NCBI RefSeq assembly: GCF_002831625.1
Contig: NZ_CP025116.1
Coordinates: 2,347,501-2,411,500 of the forward strand
Direction: 5' to 3'
DNA from: Nonlabens sp. MB-3u-79
GTDB taxonomy: Bacteria > Bacteroidota > Bacteroidia > Flavobacteriales > Flavobacteriaceae
DNA length: 64,000 bases
Part shown: piece after piece, positions 16,419 to 25,729 of the stretch
Position numbering within the stretch: position 1 is the first letter of the stretch
How the letters are laid out: every line of letters begins with the position of its first letter
Program-made: the position numbers and the translations under genes
Notes under the pieces: model-generated
What the model saw: the letters and a program-made list of their open reading frames with translations, nothing else
Database searches by the model: none
What the model was told of the DNA's origin: nothing

Positions 16419-19400
16419 TTACTGAATGATCACTTTTCGTGACTGCATACCGTAATTAGTTTCCATAACTACAATGTAGTTACCGCGGGCTATATTTTGG
16501 GTACTCACCGTGATGATACCGTCTTGATTTCTAACATCCCAATTTTGTACTTGTTGTCCTAACATATTAGTAAGAGCGATGGATTCAATAGTGATTTCCT
16601 GTCCTTTTTTAATATTTAAAGTATCCATACCATTAGGAGTGTAGACCACTAAATTACTTTCTGCTAGTGCTACATCTTCATTACTTAACGTAGTAGGGTT
16701 GTTAAACACAATAGAATAACGTGTTGTGTTTGTTCCAGCAACTAACCTTGGACTTGTGTACATACCAATCATCAAATCTGTATATGTTCCTAAAACAGCA
16801 TCTTTAAGAAATATTTGCTGTGTTGGATCTATATTTTTAATGTCATCTAACTTGATGTTCATAGTTCCTTCAGCTTGCATTTTTACCATTAATGGCAATT
16901 CAACAGTAGCATCCAGGTTATTTATTCCTTGAATACTAAGATTCTTATTTCCTAAAATGAATGCCATATCTTCCATTTGTACACCGATTTGCACACCGTC
17001 AAAAGCATGATCATAGTTCATACTAGCATTAGGGTCTATAGTCAATAATAGTTGTCTGTGGATGGTGCTAGGACTATCAAATCCCAATCTAATTTTAGGT
17101 CTAGGATCGTTATAGTTGTTATAGTCTGCATAGGCATTGCTACCAGCATCACTTCCTGGAGCAGCAACAAACAAGCTGTTTCCAGAAGATTCGGTTACAA
17201 ATTGACGTTGGTCGTTTCTAAATTTAATAGTACCATTTGTAATTCCAGAAACAAAAAATCCTTGGGCAACAGGTATAAAACGCTCTGGACGCTTGGTAGC
17301 AATTCCTCCTTGGTTAACGTCAGGATTAGAGGTACCATAAGTTGCAGTAGATACACCACCAGAGAAGTTGTACATAGCATAACCTCCTTGATAGCTAGCT
17401 AAGATATGCGTACCACCACCCCAGTGTTCCCAAAAGTATAAGGTACCGTCTAGGTTAGGATTATCTAAAATAAATTCATGGGCATCTAAAGCACTCGGAT
17501 ATGGATTACCAATTAAGTAATCGTTCCCTGAATTAATAGGCAAGTCAATATCCCCGTTGTTAGGCTTTCCTACAAAAGCATAGTTTTGTTCTCCGGTTGC
17601 ACCAGTTCCTTTCATTGTAAATCCTTCACCAGCTTTCATAGCTCCATTAGGACCTACATACTGCCAGTTAGCATATACGCCACTAGTTAAGTTTCCATAT
17701 TTGTACAACCATCTTCCAGATAGAGTAGCTGCGGTAGTTGCATCTCCTGCGGTACCATCTGTCACACTGGTAGTGGTCCAGTTTAAATCTCTAGGGTTGT
17801 CTACTAGAGTTCCATCTTTAAGAGACTCAGCTAGTGTGTAGCCATTATTAGCAGTGTTATTATTAGTAATACTCACTGGAGAAGACCAGTAGTTATAGTC
17901 ATATGTTACCCCAGTACCTTGTTGATCTCTTTCGATAAATCCAGTGGTGGTACTTAATAAATCACTGTCTGTAGTTTGAATTAATTGAGATTCTCCCTTA
18001 AGATCAATGGAGCCTTGAAGATCAAGAACGTGAGTTATAGTAAGTCCATGATCGTTATCAACATTCATTTCATTGCTTTCTACAAATAAGCCTAGTAAGG
18101 TTATATCTGAATTTGTAATAGTAACCTCATTATTAGTTTTCACAATGTTCCAGTTTATTTTTTCTACGATTCCATTGATGACACGAGTACTTCCTGGGGT
18201 ATAAAGAACAGAACCATTTTCCCAGCTAGAAGTATTTTCCCAGTCACCGGCACCTATAGATTTATATGGTAATGGAGCGGATTGAGTTTTCAATTCAAAG
18301 TAACTCTCATTTGCCATTCTACCATATCCTTCATTAACTGATTCGTCATTTAAAGAAGTTCCAATAAAACTATTCATACTGTAATAAGCAGATAAGCTCG
18401 TCCAACTCAATCCATCCAATTCATTTTTAGTGATGGTGCTTGGAACAGTTTTACCAGAAACAAGGTTGGCATTTTCAATTAATTCTTGATTCATGATGAA
18501 TCTGATTTGATTTTCAGTTAAGGCCTTGTTCCACATTCTGATTTCGTCAATTTCTCCATGGAAAAGATCGTAAGCGGTTTCATCTTCATCTATTCTAGCA
18601 CCTATACCTAATAAATTTCCATCTGGAACAGGAGCAGAGAGTGTTGCTTCAATGTCCAACACACCATCAATATAGATTTTTGCAGTACTACCGTCATATG
18701 AGAAACCTATATGTCTCCATACACCGTCACTTAAAGACGTATTAGAAATTATTTCTTCTAACGAGCTGCCGTTCCATCTTAAAGTAATACGATTGTCATT
18801 TCTAAGAGAAAGTTGAAAACCAGTTCCATTTGCTCTTTTTGCAACTATGGTTCTTTCTGTGTTGGTGCTGTTTGCACCTTCACTTAAAATCCATGCACTT
18901 GCTGAAAAAGTACTTCCTAAACCTTGTGGGTTGTCTACGATAATATGATCATCTACACCGTCAAAATCAACACTTCTATCTTCAAACATCACATCAGAAA
19001 CAGCAAGAGTGAAATACTTAATTGCATCAAAGTTGTAAGAAGCTCTTTCATAGATTCCATCGTTTACGAAGAATCTTGTTTCCAGACCAGTAGTAAAGGT
19101 TTCATCATCTGCCATCATAAGCACATATTTTCTATTTGCTGTTAAGGCTGGTAGACCAACAAAATCAGTGGTAGCAACTCTTAACTCTGTAGTTGCTATA
19201 TCAGTAGAGGTTTGCTCCTCTATCTTCCATACACGGTTCATTCTCGTAATGTTAGTCAACACTGCATTTGAAACACCAACATCGTGATTTATTATTGTAC
19301 TGTTGGCATTGATATCTTGTCCATTATGACCCCAGAATAAAAAGTCTTTATCATTTTCAAAGATCTGGGTGTTTTGCGTTCCTAAGTCTTCTACGCGATT

Positions 19401-21776
19401 TAAAGCTACAGCTACTATACTCGTAGAGTTTTCACTTTTAGATTGCTTTTGAACCAATTCTGATTTATCATCGCGTCCTATTGCAGCAACATCAAAGTTG
19501 AAGTTCGTGTTAGCAGCGTAGTTCCACACAATATTATCATCAGAATCAAGATAATCCCAATCAGCTCTGTGGTCATCTAATGTACTCGTAGGGTTGTGAA
19601 GTGATACACCATTTTTGATTGCTAAATAAGAATATATTCTTTGTTGTACGGCATTAGATTTTCTATCTCGGTAACTAAAAACTTCAGTTATTTCCCCATT
19701 TAAGTGCGTTTCAAATGGTAACCCATTTAATTGGTAACGCCCTGCGCCTATATAAAAAGGTTTGTTGGTAAAGCTAGAAAAGTTTAAGGTTTCTCTAGAA
19801 ACTTGAGTTACTCCAGTTTGATTGTCAATTTTACGTCCATTCAAATAGATTTCTGTTTGATTGTTTGCTGGATTATTTTTCACATTGAGGATGTGTACAT
19901 CATCAAATGTTCCAGTAGCGTCAGAGAATGATCTTCCATAACTACCATCTGCTGGATTTGTTTCAGAAACAGTACCAACACTATGAGCAATAACTTCATC
20001 ATCAAATCTTACTGATACGGGTCCCCAACCTAATCCAGAAGGATCTTTTGCTGGGTTAACAGGAGCGCATTTTGCTCCTAGAAGCATGGTTTCACCCGCT
20101 AGTTGCCCCGTCATATCTATAGTACTGCGTACCACAATCCAGTAATCGTTAGAGTTATACCCTCCTTTACCTCTTAAGTGTTGTTGTTGGGTTCTATCAA
20201 AAGCAACGGTAGCGTTAAAGTTGATGTTATTAGTCGTATTGTTAGCATACACTGGTGCGTTTGCAGGTATTTCAAAAGCATCGTTATCTAGTGCTTGATC
20301 TTCCCATAATGGTAATAGTGCTCCATCAGTGGATGGAATATCTTGAGATCTCAACCAAAGTGTCAAATTATCATTTACATCAGCTGGTCCATCAATAGCA
20401 TTATCTGTTATTGTTTTTCTACCAGTGATGATAATATTGTCAAATAATGCTCCATCATCTGTAGGAGTAGAACCATCGCTAGCAAAAGCAATTCTAATTC
20501 TAAGATTAGCATTGTTTTCAACTGAGCTAGGTAATATATGTGTAGCTTCTTCAAATCTACTTAAAGAAGAGGTTAAGCTAGAGTTGTCTCCTGTCCACGC
20601 ATCTGCATTGTTAGCAAACCCATCTACATCTGTAGAATTATACCAATTCACACCTGTAGTATCTGAACCTAATGTGATCCATGTAGATCCACCGTCATCA
20701 CTGTATTGAACTCTCATACCATCCTTGTTGTCGTTGGTATTTGTTCTAAAATCTATGTAAAATTTAAGGTCGGTATATCCTAAAGTAGAAATGATAGGGC
20801 TGGTTACCGTAGCCGATTTATTAGAAGGGTAATCGTTCCAGTTATCAGTATACCAATAGTCTCCTTCTCCTTTTTCGTTAGTAACAGTTCCTAAGCTAAA
20901 TTGAAACCCACCTGTTGTTGAAGGACTCCATCCAGATGCGCCATCATCAAAATTTTCGAAGTATAAAGTAGAAACTGGTCCAGCTGAAACCGCTGTAATG
21001 TCAAAATTATAATTTGTCTCATCTGCATCATTTGAAGTGAAACTAATTATTGCATTACTTGTTCCAGTAGTAGCACGTGAGAACTCTACGGTAAAGGTGT
21101 CTGAACTTCCAGGAGTAATGGTTGCAACAGGTTGATCTGTAATGCTAAAGTCTCCAGCGTTTGTTCCAGTTATATTAATAGGAGTACCTGAAAGATCTAA
21201 ATTTGCAGTTCCTGTATTCTCTATAGTGTAGGTAACTGAGATACTCGTAGTTCCGTCAGCAGTACCTAAATTAGTAGCATCAGTAGTACTTGGAGTGGTG
21301 TCGTTATCAGAAATAATAACTCCATTTCCTAAAACAGCTACTTCAGGCGCAGCAGCACCACAACCACCTCCATTTACGTTAAAGTTAAAATAGGAACCGC
21401 TTTGACCACTGTTTAAACCAGTGCTAAGGACTACGTTTCCACCTGAAGTAATAGTAGCTGTACCACCGCCATCCCAGCCATCATTTTGGCTATCATATAA
21501 TCTGGCTCTGTAATCATTCCCGTCTGATAAACAACCTAAATTGATAGTTGCATAATAAGCAAGCGCCGACCCATTATAACACTGAGCAGGGTTACAATAC
21601 CTGGCTATTTCAGTTCCAGAAGGATCAAATATTAATATATAGTTTTCACCAGAATAAGCTGGCCAACTTATATCTAAATTAACTTGACTCGTTTGTGCAA
21701 TACTCGAAAAGGAATATAAAGCAACAGATATGAACATTATAATTTTCCAAAGGGTAGAAAGAGTAAATTTTTGCAT
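16419..21776 (-). CDS. Giant secreted protein with LamG-like domain and T9SS sorting domain
   Basis: 1785 residues. Signal peptide at 1-28 (ending YSFSSIAQ). About 30-140: beta-sandwich with YDSQNDGWDGGG. About 145-265: HYDIN/choice-of-anchor-D-like repeat (IENTGTANLDLSG). About 270-450: a jelly-roll-like region. About 934-1095: LamG-like domain (SVDFDGVDDHIIV, then GEIDEIRMWNKALTENQIRF). The last about 65 residues are a type A T9SS sorting domain (LTNMLGQQVQNWDVRN, RGNYIVVMETNYG, RKVIIQ). It is likely exported across the outer membrane and anchored or released; adhesion or glycan binding is inferred. A paralog lies at 38930-43588. Confidence 0.9.
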   Translation of the reverse strand: MQKFTLSTLWKIIMFISVALYSFSSIAQTSQVNLDISWPAYSGENYILIFDPSGTEIARYCNPAQCYNGSALAYYATINLGCLSDGNDYRARLYDSQNDGWDGGGTATITSGGNVVLSTGLNSGQSGSYFNFNVNGGGCGAAAPEVAVLGNGVIISDNDTTPSTTDATNLGTADGTTSISVTYTIENTGTANLDLSGTPINITGTNAGDFSITDQPVATITPGSSDTFTVEFSRATTGTSNAIISFTSNDADETNYNFDITAVSAGPVSTLYFENFDDGASGWSPSTTGGFQFSLGTVTNEKGEGDYWYTDNWNDYPSNKSATVTSPIISTLGYTDLKFYIDFRTNTNDNKDGMRVQYSDDGGSTWITLGSDTTGVNWYNSTDVDGFANNADAWTGDNSSLTSSLSRFEEATHILPSSVENNANLRIRIAFASDGSTPTDDGALFDNIIITGRKTITDNAIDGPADVNDNLTLWLRSQDIPSTDGALLPLWEDQALDNDAFEIPANAPVYANNTTNNINFNATVAFDRTQQQHLRGKGGYNSNDYWIVVRSTIDMTGQLAGETMLLGAKCAPVNPAKDPSGLGWGPVSVRFDDEVIAHSVGTVSETNPADGSYGRSFSDATGTFDDVHILNVKNNPANNQTEIYLNGRKIDNQTGVTQVSRETLNFSSFTNKPFYIGAGRYQLNGLPFETHLNGEITEVFSYRDRKSNAVQQRIYSYLAIKNGVSLHNPTSTLDDHRADWDYLDSDDNIVWNYAANTNFNFDVAAIGRDDKSELVQKQSKSENSTSIVAVALNRVEDLGTQNTQIFENDKDFLFWGHNGQDINANSTIINHDVGVSNAVLTNITRMNRVWKIEEQTSTDIATTELRVATTDFVGLPALTANRKYVLMMADDETFTTGLETRFFVNDGIYERASYNFDAIKYFTLAVSDVMFEDRSVDFDGVDDHIIVDNPQGLGSTFSASAWILSEGANSTNTERTIVAKRANGTGFQLSLRNDNRITLRWNGSSLEEIISNTSLSDGVWRHIGFSYDGSTAKIYIDGVLDIEATLSAPVPDGNLLGIGARIDEDETAYDLFHGEIDEIRMWNKALTENQIRFIMNQELIENANLVSGKTVPSTITKNELDGLSWTSLSAYYSMNSFIGTSLNDESVNEGYGRMANESYFELKTQSAPLPYKSIGAGDWENTSSWENGSVLYTPGSTRVINGIVEKINWNIVKTNNEVTITNSDITLLGLFVESNEMNVDNDHGLTITHVLDLQGSIDLKGESQLIQTTDSDLLSTTTGFIERDQQGTGVTYDYNYWSSPVSITNNNTANNGYTLAESLKDGTLVDNPRDLNWTTTSVTDGTAGDATTAATLSGRWLYKYGNLTSGVYANWQYVGPNGAMKAGEGFTMKGTGATGEQNYAFVGKPNNGDIDLPINSGNDYLIGNPYPSALDAHEFILDNPNLDGTLYFWEHWGGGTHILASYQGGYAMYNFSGGVSTATYGTSNPDVNQGGIATKRPERFIPVAQGFFVSGITNGTIKFRNDQRQFVTESSGNSLFVAAPGSDAGSNAYADYNNYNDPRPKIRLGFDSPSTIHRQLLLTIDPNASMNYDHAFDGVQIGVQMEDMAFILGNKNLSIQGINNLDATVELPLMVKMQAEGTMNIKLDDIKNIDPTQQIFLKDAVLGTYTDLMIGMYTSPRLVAGTNTTRYSIVFNNPTTLSNEDVALAESNLVVYTPNGMDTLNIKKGQEITIESIALTNMLGQQVQNWDVRNQDGIITVSTQNIARGNYIVVMETNYGMQSRKVIIQ

Positions 21777-21810
21777 GATCTTTTTATTATTTTATTCAGG
21801 TACACGAATA

Positions 21811-21829
21811 TAACGGTTGTTCATCGTTA
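21811..21829. promoter_or_regulatory. Small inverted repeat upstream of the giant gene
   Basis: TAACG and CGTTA separated by 9 nt, the same spacing as the adjacent larger inverted repeat. Confidence 0.3.
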
Positions 21830-21833
21830 AAAA

Positions 21834-21866
21834 ACGTATTTTAGCAATATAATCGCTAAACAACGT
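21834..21866. promoter_or_regulatory. Inverted repeat upstream of the giant T9SS gene, putative operator
   Basis: Arms ACGTATTTTAGC and GCTAAACAACGT pair at 10 of 12 positions across a 9-nt centre. Located in the 268-bp gap between the T9SS gene and the divergent LacI-family remnant, where a regulator site would be expected. Confidence 0.4.
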
Positions 21867-22044
21867 AATTATCATGCATTTAATCGATTTATTATCTTTT
21901 TTAGACTAATATTTTAAGATAAAACTATGTATTTAATCAGATATATTTGTATTTTTAACTTGTTTATTAACATATGATAATCAAAAAAAAACAAGTTTTC
22001 AGTGCTTAGCAATACTCGCATATTTCCTTTTGTAGCATTTGAAG

Positions 22045-23051
22045 TATGAAAAAAAGAAAGGATCCTTAAAGCAGTTGGCAGATTTGATAAAATATTCGAT
22101 TTCGACAATTTCTAAATCCTTGAACCACAGTGAAGAAATCAAGAGCGATACAAAGTTTAAGATTATGGAGGCTGTCAAAGAGCTAGGCTATACGGATTCC
22201 AAAGTATCCTTTCCCAGCAATAAAACAGTCGTTGTGATGATTCCAGACATAAGGAATGACTTTTTTGCTCAGGATTTAATTGGTTTAGAAGATGCTGCAA
22301 CAGAGAATAACTTTAAAATCATCAGAGGCTTTTCAAATGGACCCTATGATCAAGAGGTCGCTTATTTTATCTGCTTTAAAAAATGAAACCCTTGTGGGCT
22401 TTATAATTGCTGCCGCAAGGCAATCACAACGGATTGAAAAACACGAGCCTTTTGAAGAACTCATTGATTTAGGAATTCCATTAGTTATGTTTGATTCTGT
22501 AATTGATGAGTTGGAATGTGATAAAATAGTTAATGATCATTATCAATCTGGGCGGAGAGCGTTGGAGTGCTTGTTAGAAAGTGGTAATAGAATTATTTGT
22601 ATCGCGCTAGTACTACAAGTCTATCAAGTGTAGGTAAATTAAGAGAAAAGGGTATTAGAGTCAGTGTGGAAAAGAATGAAAATGTAAACTTCCAAGTTAT
22701 TACAGCATCTGACGAAAAGGAATCTTCGAGAAAAACAGAAAAGGCTTTGAAACTTGATGGTATTGAGTCTATTTATAGCATTAGATCAAATAGCAGGAGT
22801 CTTAGCATTAAATAAAGCCCTCCAATTGCATATCAAAATACCAGAAGCACTACAGCTTATATGCTATTCCAATGGACTTTTATCTTATTATTCCTTTCTG
22901 AAAATGTCTGTGATTGATCAGCATTCTAAAGAAATAGGTAAGGAAGGCGTTCATCAGGATGATGAATCTCATTAATGACACTAATAAAATAAAGGTAACT
23001 CGCGTCCATACCTTGAAATCGTGGCTGAATAAAGAGAAACTACTTAGGTAA
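22045..23051 (+). pseudogene. LacI/PurR-family transcriptional regulator, multiply frameshifted
   Basis: Pieces of one regulator lie in order in different frames. The HTH is SLKQLADLIKYSISTISKSL, followed by the hinge and first ligand-binding strand (NKTVVVMIPDIRNDFFAQDL). After shifts come VGFIIAAARQSQ and LGIPLVMFDSV, then VGKLREKGIRVSV, then FIALDQIAGVLALNKAL, and finally a C-terminal tail ending HTLKSWLNKEKLLR with a stop at 23049-23051. At least four frame changes are needed, near 22365, 22595, 22770 and 22950, so a functional full-length product is unlikely. LacI regulators in Bacteroidota usually control carbohydrate loci; no such locus is adjacent. Confidence 0.85.
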
Positions 23052-23055
23052 TAAA

Positions 23056-23083
23056 AAAGCTCTTACCGTAAAGTAAGAGCTTT
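23056..23083. terminator. Terminator hairpin between the LacI remnant and tRNA-Met
   Basis: Perfect 11-bp stem AAAGCTCTTAC with its complement and a six-base loop; A run on the left serves the minus-strand tRNA. Confidence 0.75.
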
Positions 23084-23084
23084 G

Positions 23085-23158
<74 letters not shown>

Positions 23159-23191
23159 ATTTTGGTAATACACTTTGTTGTTTAGCGGCTG

Positions 23192-23224
23192 CAAATATAC
23201 ATCTATTTATTTTTTTATTCCAAA
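23192..23224 (-). promoter_or_regulatory. tRNA-Met promoter
   Basis: The minus strand reads TTTG, 21 nt, TATATTTG, close to the Bacteroidota -33/-7 consensus, 34 nt before the tRNA. Confidence 0.6.
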
Positions 23225-23304
23225 CCTTACTCATTATTAATTTTGATTAATTTTCTTTTTTTAGGAATGAAATTAAACCCTATATTGCCACTAAAGTTTA
23301 TTAA

Positions 23305-23694
23305 ATGCAAGACCCAATCAAATTTGAACTTGAATTTCCAATTCAAGCATCACCGACTTTGTTATACCAACATATTGCAACGCCATCTGGAATGTCTGAG
23401 TGGTTTGCTGATAATGTAAATAGTCGAGGCGAATATTTCCGATTTATTTGGGACGGTCAAGAAGAGAAAGCAAAAATCCTTAAACGCGTCTCTGGTGAAA
23501 GAGCACGTTTTCAATGGGATTATGATGAGGACACTAAAAAATATTTTGAAATTAGAATTCAAGTAGATGAAATTACTAAAGATGTCTCTTTAATGATTTC
23601 AGACTTTGGTGATGATGAAGATGAGGTGGAAGAACAAAAAATGTTCTGGGAAAACCAAATAGGAGCACTAAAAAAAGTCTTAGGGTCTAGATAA
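23305..23694 (+). CDS. START-like (AHSA1/SRPBCC-type) domain protein
   Basis: 129 residues forming one START/SRPBCC-like fold: FELEFPIQASPTLLYQHIAT, PSGMSEWFADNV, then an acidic segment (FGDDEDEVEEQ) and a long C-terminal helix (MFWENQIGALKKVLGS). The fold binds hydrophobic ligands or acts as a chaperone cofactor; no ligand can be predicted. It ends just before a terminator whose T run touches the next gene's start. Confidence 0.82.
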   Translation: MQDPIKFELEFPIQASPTLLYQHIATPSGMSEWFADNVNSRGEYFRFIWDGQEEKAKILKRVSGERARFQWDYDEDTKKYFEIRIQVDEITKDVSLMISDFGDDEDEVEEQKMFWENQIGALKKVLGSR

Positions 23695-23718
23695 TACCCT
23701 AATTAATATTTAAATTTG

Positions 23719-23744
23719 AGCCCTGGATTTACAGGGCTTTTTTT
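23719..23744 (+). terminator. Intrinsic terminator abutting the aminotransferase start codon
   Basis: AGCCCTG, a six-base loop and CAGGGCT are followed by seven Ts; the ATG of the next gene begins at 23745, right after the last T. Confidence 0.75.
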
Positions 23745-24581
23745 ATGGTAATAATCAATAAAGAATTTTTAGAAGAACAAAATGCTGTTATCCCTTATGA
23801 CAATAGAGGGACCTTTTATGGTGATGGGGTTTTTGAAACCTTGAGGTGTTATAACGGTAAGGCATTACTTTTTGAAGAACATTATTTTAGATTAATGTCT
23901 AGTATGCGCATTTTACGCATGGATATCCCACCATTTTTCACTCCAGAATTTCTGGAGGAGAGCATTCATGAGTTGCTTTTCAAGCAAGGATTACATAAAA
24001 ATCACGCAAGGATAAGAATTAGTGTTTGGAGAAAATCAGGAGGTTTGTACACGCCAAATGACTTATCAGTAAACTACTCGATTTCTTCTTCTATTCTGGA
24101 GGATATTTTTATAAATGTGACAAATAATGAAGTCGATCTATTTAAAGATCATTTTGTTTACGCTTCCATGTTAAGCACTTTAAAGACTACCAATAAAGCA
24201 GTAAACATTCTTGCAGGGATTTATGCTAGCGAAAATGATTATGATGATTTATTATTGCTCAATCAAAATAAGATGGTTGTGGAAGCTATTTCAGGAAACG
24301 TGTTTTTACGTAAAGGAGATCAGATCAAAACGCCACCTATTGACGACGGTTGTTTGAATGGTATTATGAGAACTCATATTATCAAGCAACTTAAAAAGAT
24401 GCTCAACTATAATTTTGTAGAGGAAACCATCACTCCTTTTGAATTACAAAGGGCAGATGAAATCTTTACTACCAACATGATCAGGGGTGTTCAAAGTATT
24501 ACTAAGTACCGTAAAAAGAGTTATACTAACGAAACTGCAAGCGAGTTGATAGAATCACTTAACGAAACCTTTTTTGATTAG
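23745..24581 (+). CDS. Class IV PLP-dependent aminotransferase / aminodeoxychorismate lyase-like
   Basis: 278 residues with the class IV pattern: NRGTFYGDGVFETLRCYNGK near the N-terminus, LKTTNKAVNILAG carrying the presumed PLP lysine, EAISGNVFLRKG, and NGIMRTHIIKQ. Branched-chain aminotransferase, D-amino-acid aminotransferase and PabC share this fold; the short length and single-gene context do not decide. The start lies directly after a terminator T run, so expression would need read-through or a promoter hidden in the hairpin. The 3' end overlaps the convergent yqgE gene by 4 bp. Confidence 0.85.
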   Translation: MVIINKEFLEEQNAVIPYDNRGTFYGDGVFETLRCYNGKALLFEEHYFRLMSSMRILRMDIPPFFTPEFLEESIHELLFKQGLHKNHARIRISVWRKSGGLYTPNDLSVNYSISSSILEDIFINVTNNEVDLFKDHFVYASMLSTLKTTNKAVNILAGIYASENDYDDLLLLNQNKMVVEAISGNVFLRKGDQIKTPPIDDGCLNGIMRTHIIKQLKKMLNYNFVEETITPFELQRADEIFTTNMIRGVQSITKYRKKSYTNETASELIESLNETFFD

Positions 24582-25138
24582 TTATAAGAAGGATTTTCTG
24601 GAGCGTTAGACCACAACTCGTAGTCACCACCTAATTTCTTCATCTTCTTTTTCCAAATATCATGCATGTTATTGGAAAGAAGGTTTTTACTATCTGTGTT
24701 TTCTACGACTACCCAAGAATTAGATTCTAACTCATTCTCTAGTTGATGGCGTTCCCATCCTGAGTAACCTAAAAAGAATTTAATTTCGTCGCCAGTAATA
24801 CTTCCTTTACGAAGTAAATCACTTACTGCGTGAAAATCTCCACCCCAATAAATGCCATCTTCAATCAAATAAGAGCCTGGAATTAGGTCTGGAATATTGT
24901 GAAGAAAATACAAATTATCGGTTTCTACAGGTCCCCCTTGGTAAACTTCTAGTTTTAATGTTATTTCTGGTATTAATTGATCAAGAGTACAGTCTAATGG
25001 TTTGTTGAGGATAAAGCCCACAACCCCCTCTTTATTAAATTCAGTGAGTAAAACCACCGAGCGTGAGAAGGAATCATCTCCTATTATGGAAGGTTCAGAA
25101 ACTAAAAGACTTCCTTTCTCCGGGGTTACATTTTTCAT
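24578..25138 (-). CDS. YqgE/AlgH family protein (UPF0301)
   Basis: 186 residues beginning MKNVTPEKGSLLVSEPSIIG, with the family blocks FSRSVVLLTEFNKEGVVGFI and LNKPLD, then YQGGPVETDNLYFLHN and FFLGYSGWERHQLENEL. A conserved bacterial fold of unclear biochemical role, sometimes linked to transcriptional control. Convergent with the aminotransferase gene and upstream of no obvious partner. Confidence 0.92.
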   Translation of the reverse strand: MKNVTPEKGSLLVSEPSIIGDDSFSRSVVLLTEFNKEGVVGFILNKPLDCTLDQLIPEITLKLEVYQGGPVETDNLYFLHNIPDLIPGSYLIEDGIYWGGDFHAVSDLLRKGSITGDEIKFFLGYSGWERHQLENELESNSWVVVENTDSKNLLSNNMHDIWKKKMKKLGGDYELWSNAPENPSYN

Positions 25139-25241
25139 AATCTTATCTTAGTACTCTTAAACTTAGTGAAAATTATTGAATATTATACTAGTTTTTATGT
25201 AATAGCGTAAGAATCAAATAAAATCCCTAAATACGATGAAT

Positions 25242-25280
25242 AAAAAAAGCCCCAACCTTAAATTAATTAAGTTGGGACTT
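25242..25280 (-). terminator. Terminator after the HU gene
   Basis: The minus strand forms AAGTCCCAACTTAA with TTAAGGTTGGGGCTT (one bulge), then a T run, just downstream of the stop at 25304. Confidence 0.75.
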
Positions 25281-25303
25281 CTAATGGTTTAAACTAATCT
25301 AAA

Positions 25304-25576
25304 TTAGTTTACAGCTTTTTGTAAATCGCTACCTGCTTTGAATTTTACAACTTTTTTTGCAGCAATTTTGATAGTCTTACCAGTTTGCGGGTTTCTACCT
25401 TCACGTGCAGCTCTTTTAGAAACTGAGAAAGATCCGAATCCTACTAGGGATACTCTATCTCCTTTTTTAAGAGAACCTTCTACATTTCCTAAGAAAGATT
25501 CTAATGCTTTTTTAGCTGCTGCTTTTGAAATACCAGCATGCTCTGCCATTCCTTCGATTAAATCTGTTTTGTTCAT
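25304..25576 (-). CDS. HU-family histone-like DNA-binding protein
   Basis: 90 residues, exactly HU length: [20 protein letters not shown], the [20 protein letters not shown] segment, and [20 protein letters not shown] forming the DNA-binding arm. It binds and bends DNA as a dimer in the nucleoid. A longer in-frame start (GTG at 25645) is rejected because it lies in the promoter's -33 element. The promoter at 25618-25647 is the best consensus match in the window, in keeping with high expression. Confidence 0.96.
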   Translation of the reverse strand: MNKTDLIEGMAEHAGISKAAAKKALESFLGNVEGSLKKGDRVSLVGFGSFSVSKRAAREGRNPQTGKTIKIAAKKVVKFKAGSDLQKAVN

Positions 25577-25617
25577 AATTGAATTTAAATTAATGTTGGT
25601 TAAACTAAAACGTTGAA

Positions 25618-25647
25618 CAAATTTATACGGAATATGCGACCACACAA
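25618..25647 (-). promoter_or_regulatory. HU gene promoter (TTG-N19-TAAATTTG)
   Basis: On the minus strand TTG and TAAATTTG are 19 nt apart, an ideal Bacteroidota -33/-7 pair; 5' leader of about 35 nt. Confidence 0.75.
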
Positions 25648-25729
25648 GGATTACAGTGTAAATCTCAACAATTTGTTCATAAAACCGATAAATTGTTAAT
25701 AACTATAGGCGTTTCAAGGAGATTTCTCC

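Noticed and set aside
22039..22975. Several separate small genes
   Set aside because: In order they reconstruct one LacI-family regulator in shifted frames.
25577..25645. N-terminal extension of HU from a GTG start
   Set aside because: The codon lies in the -33 element of a consensus promoter, and HU is 90 residues without it.
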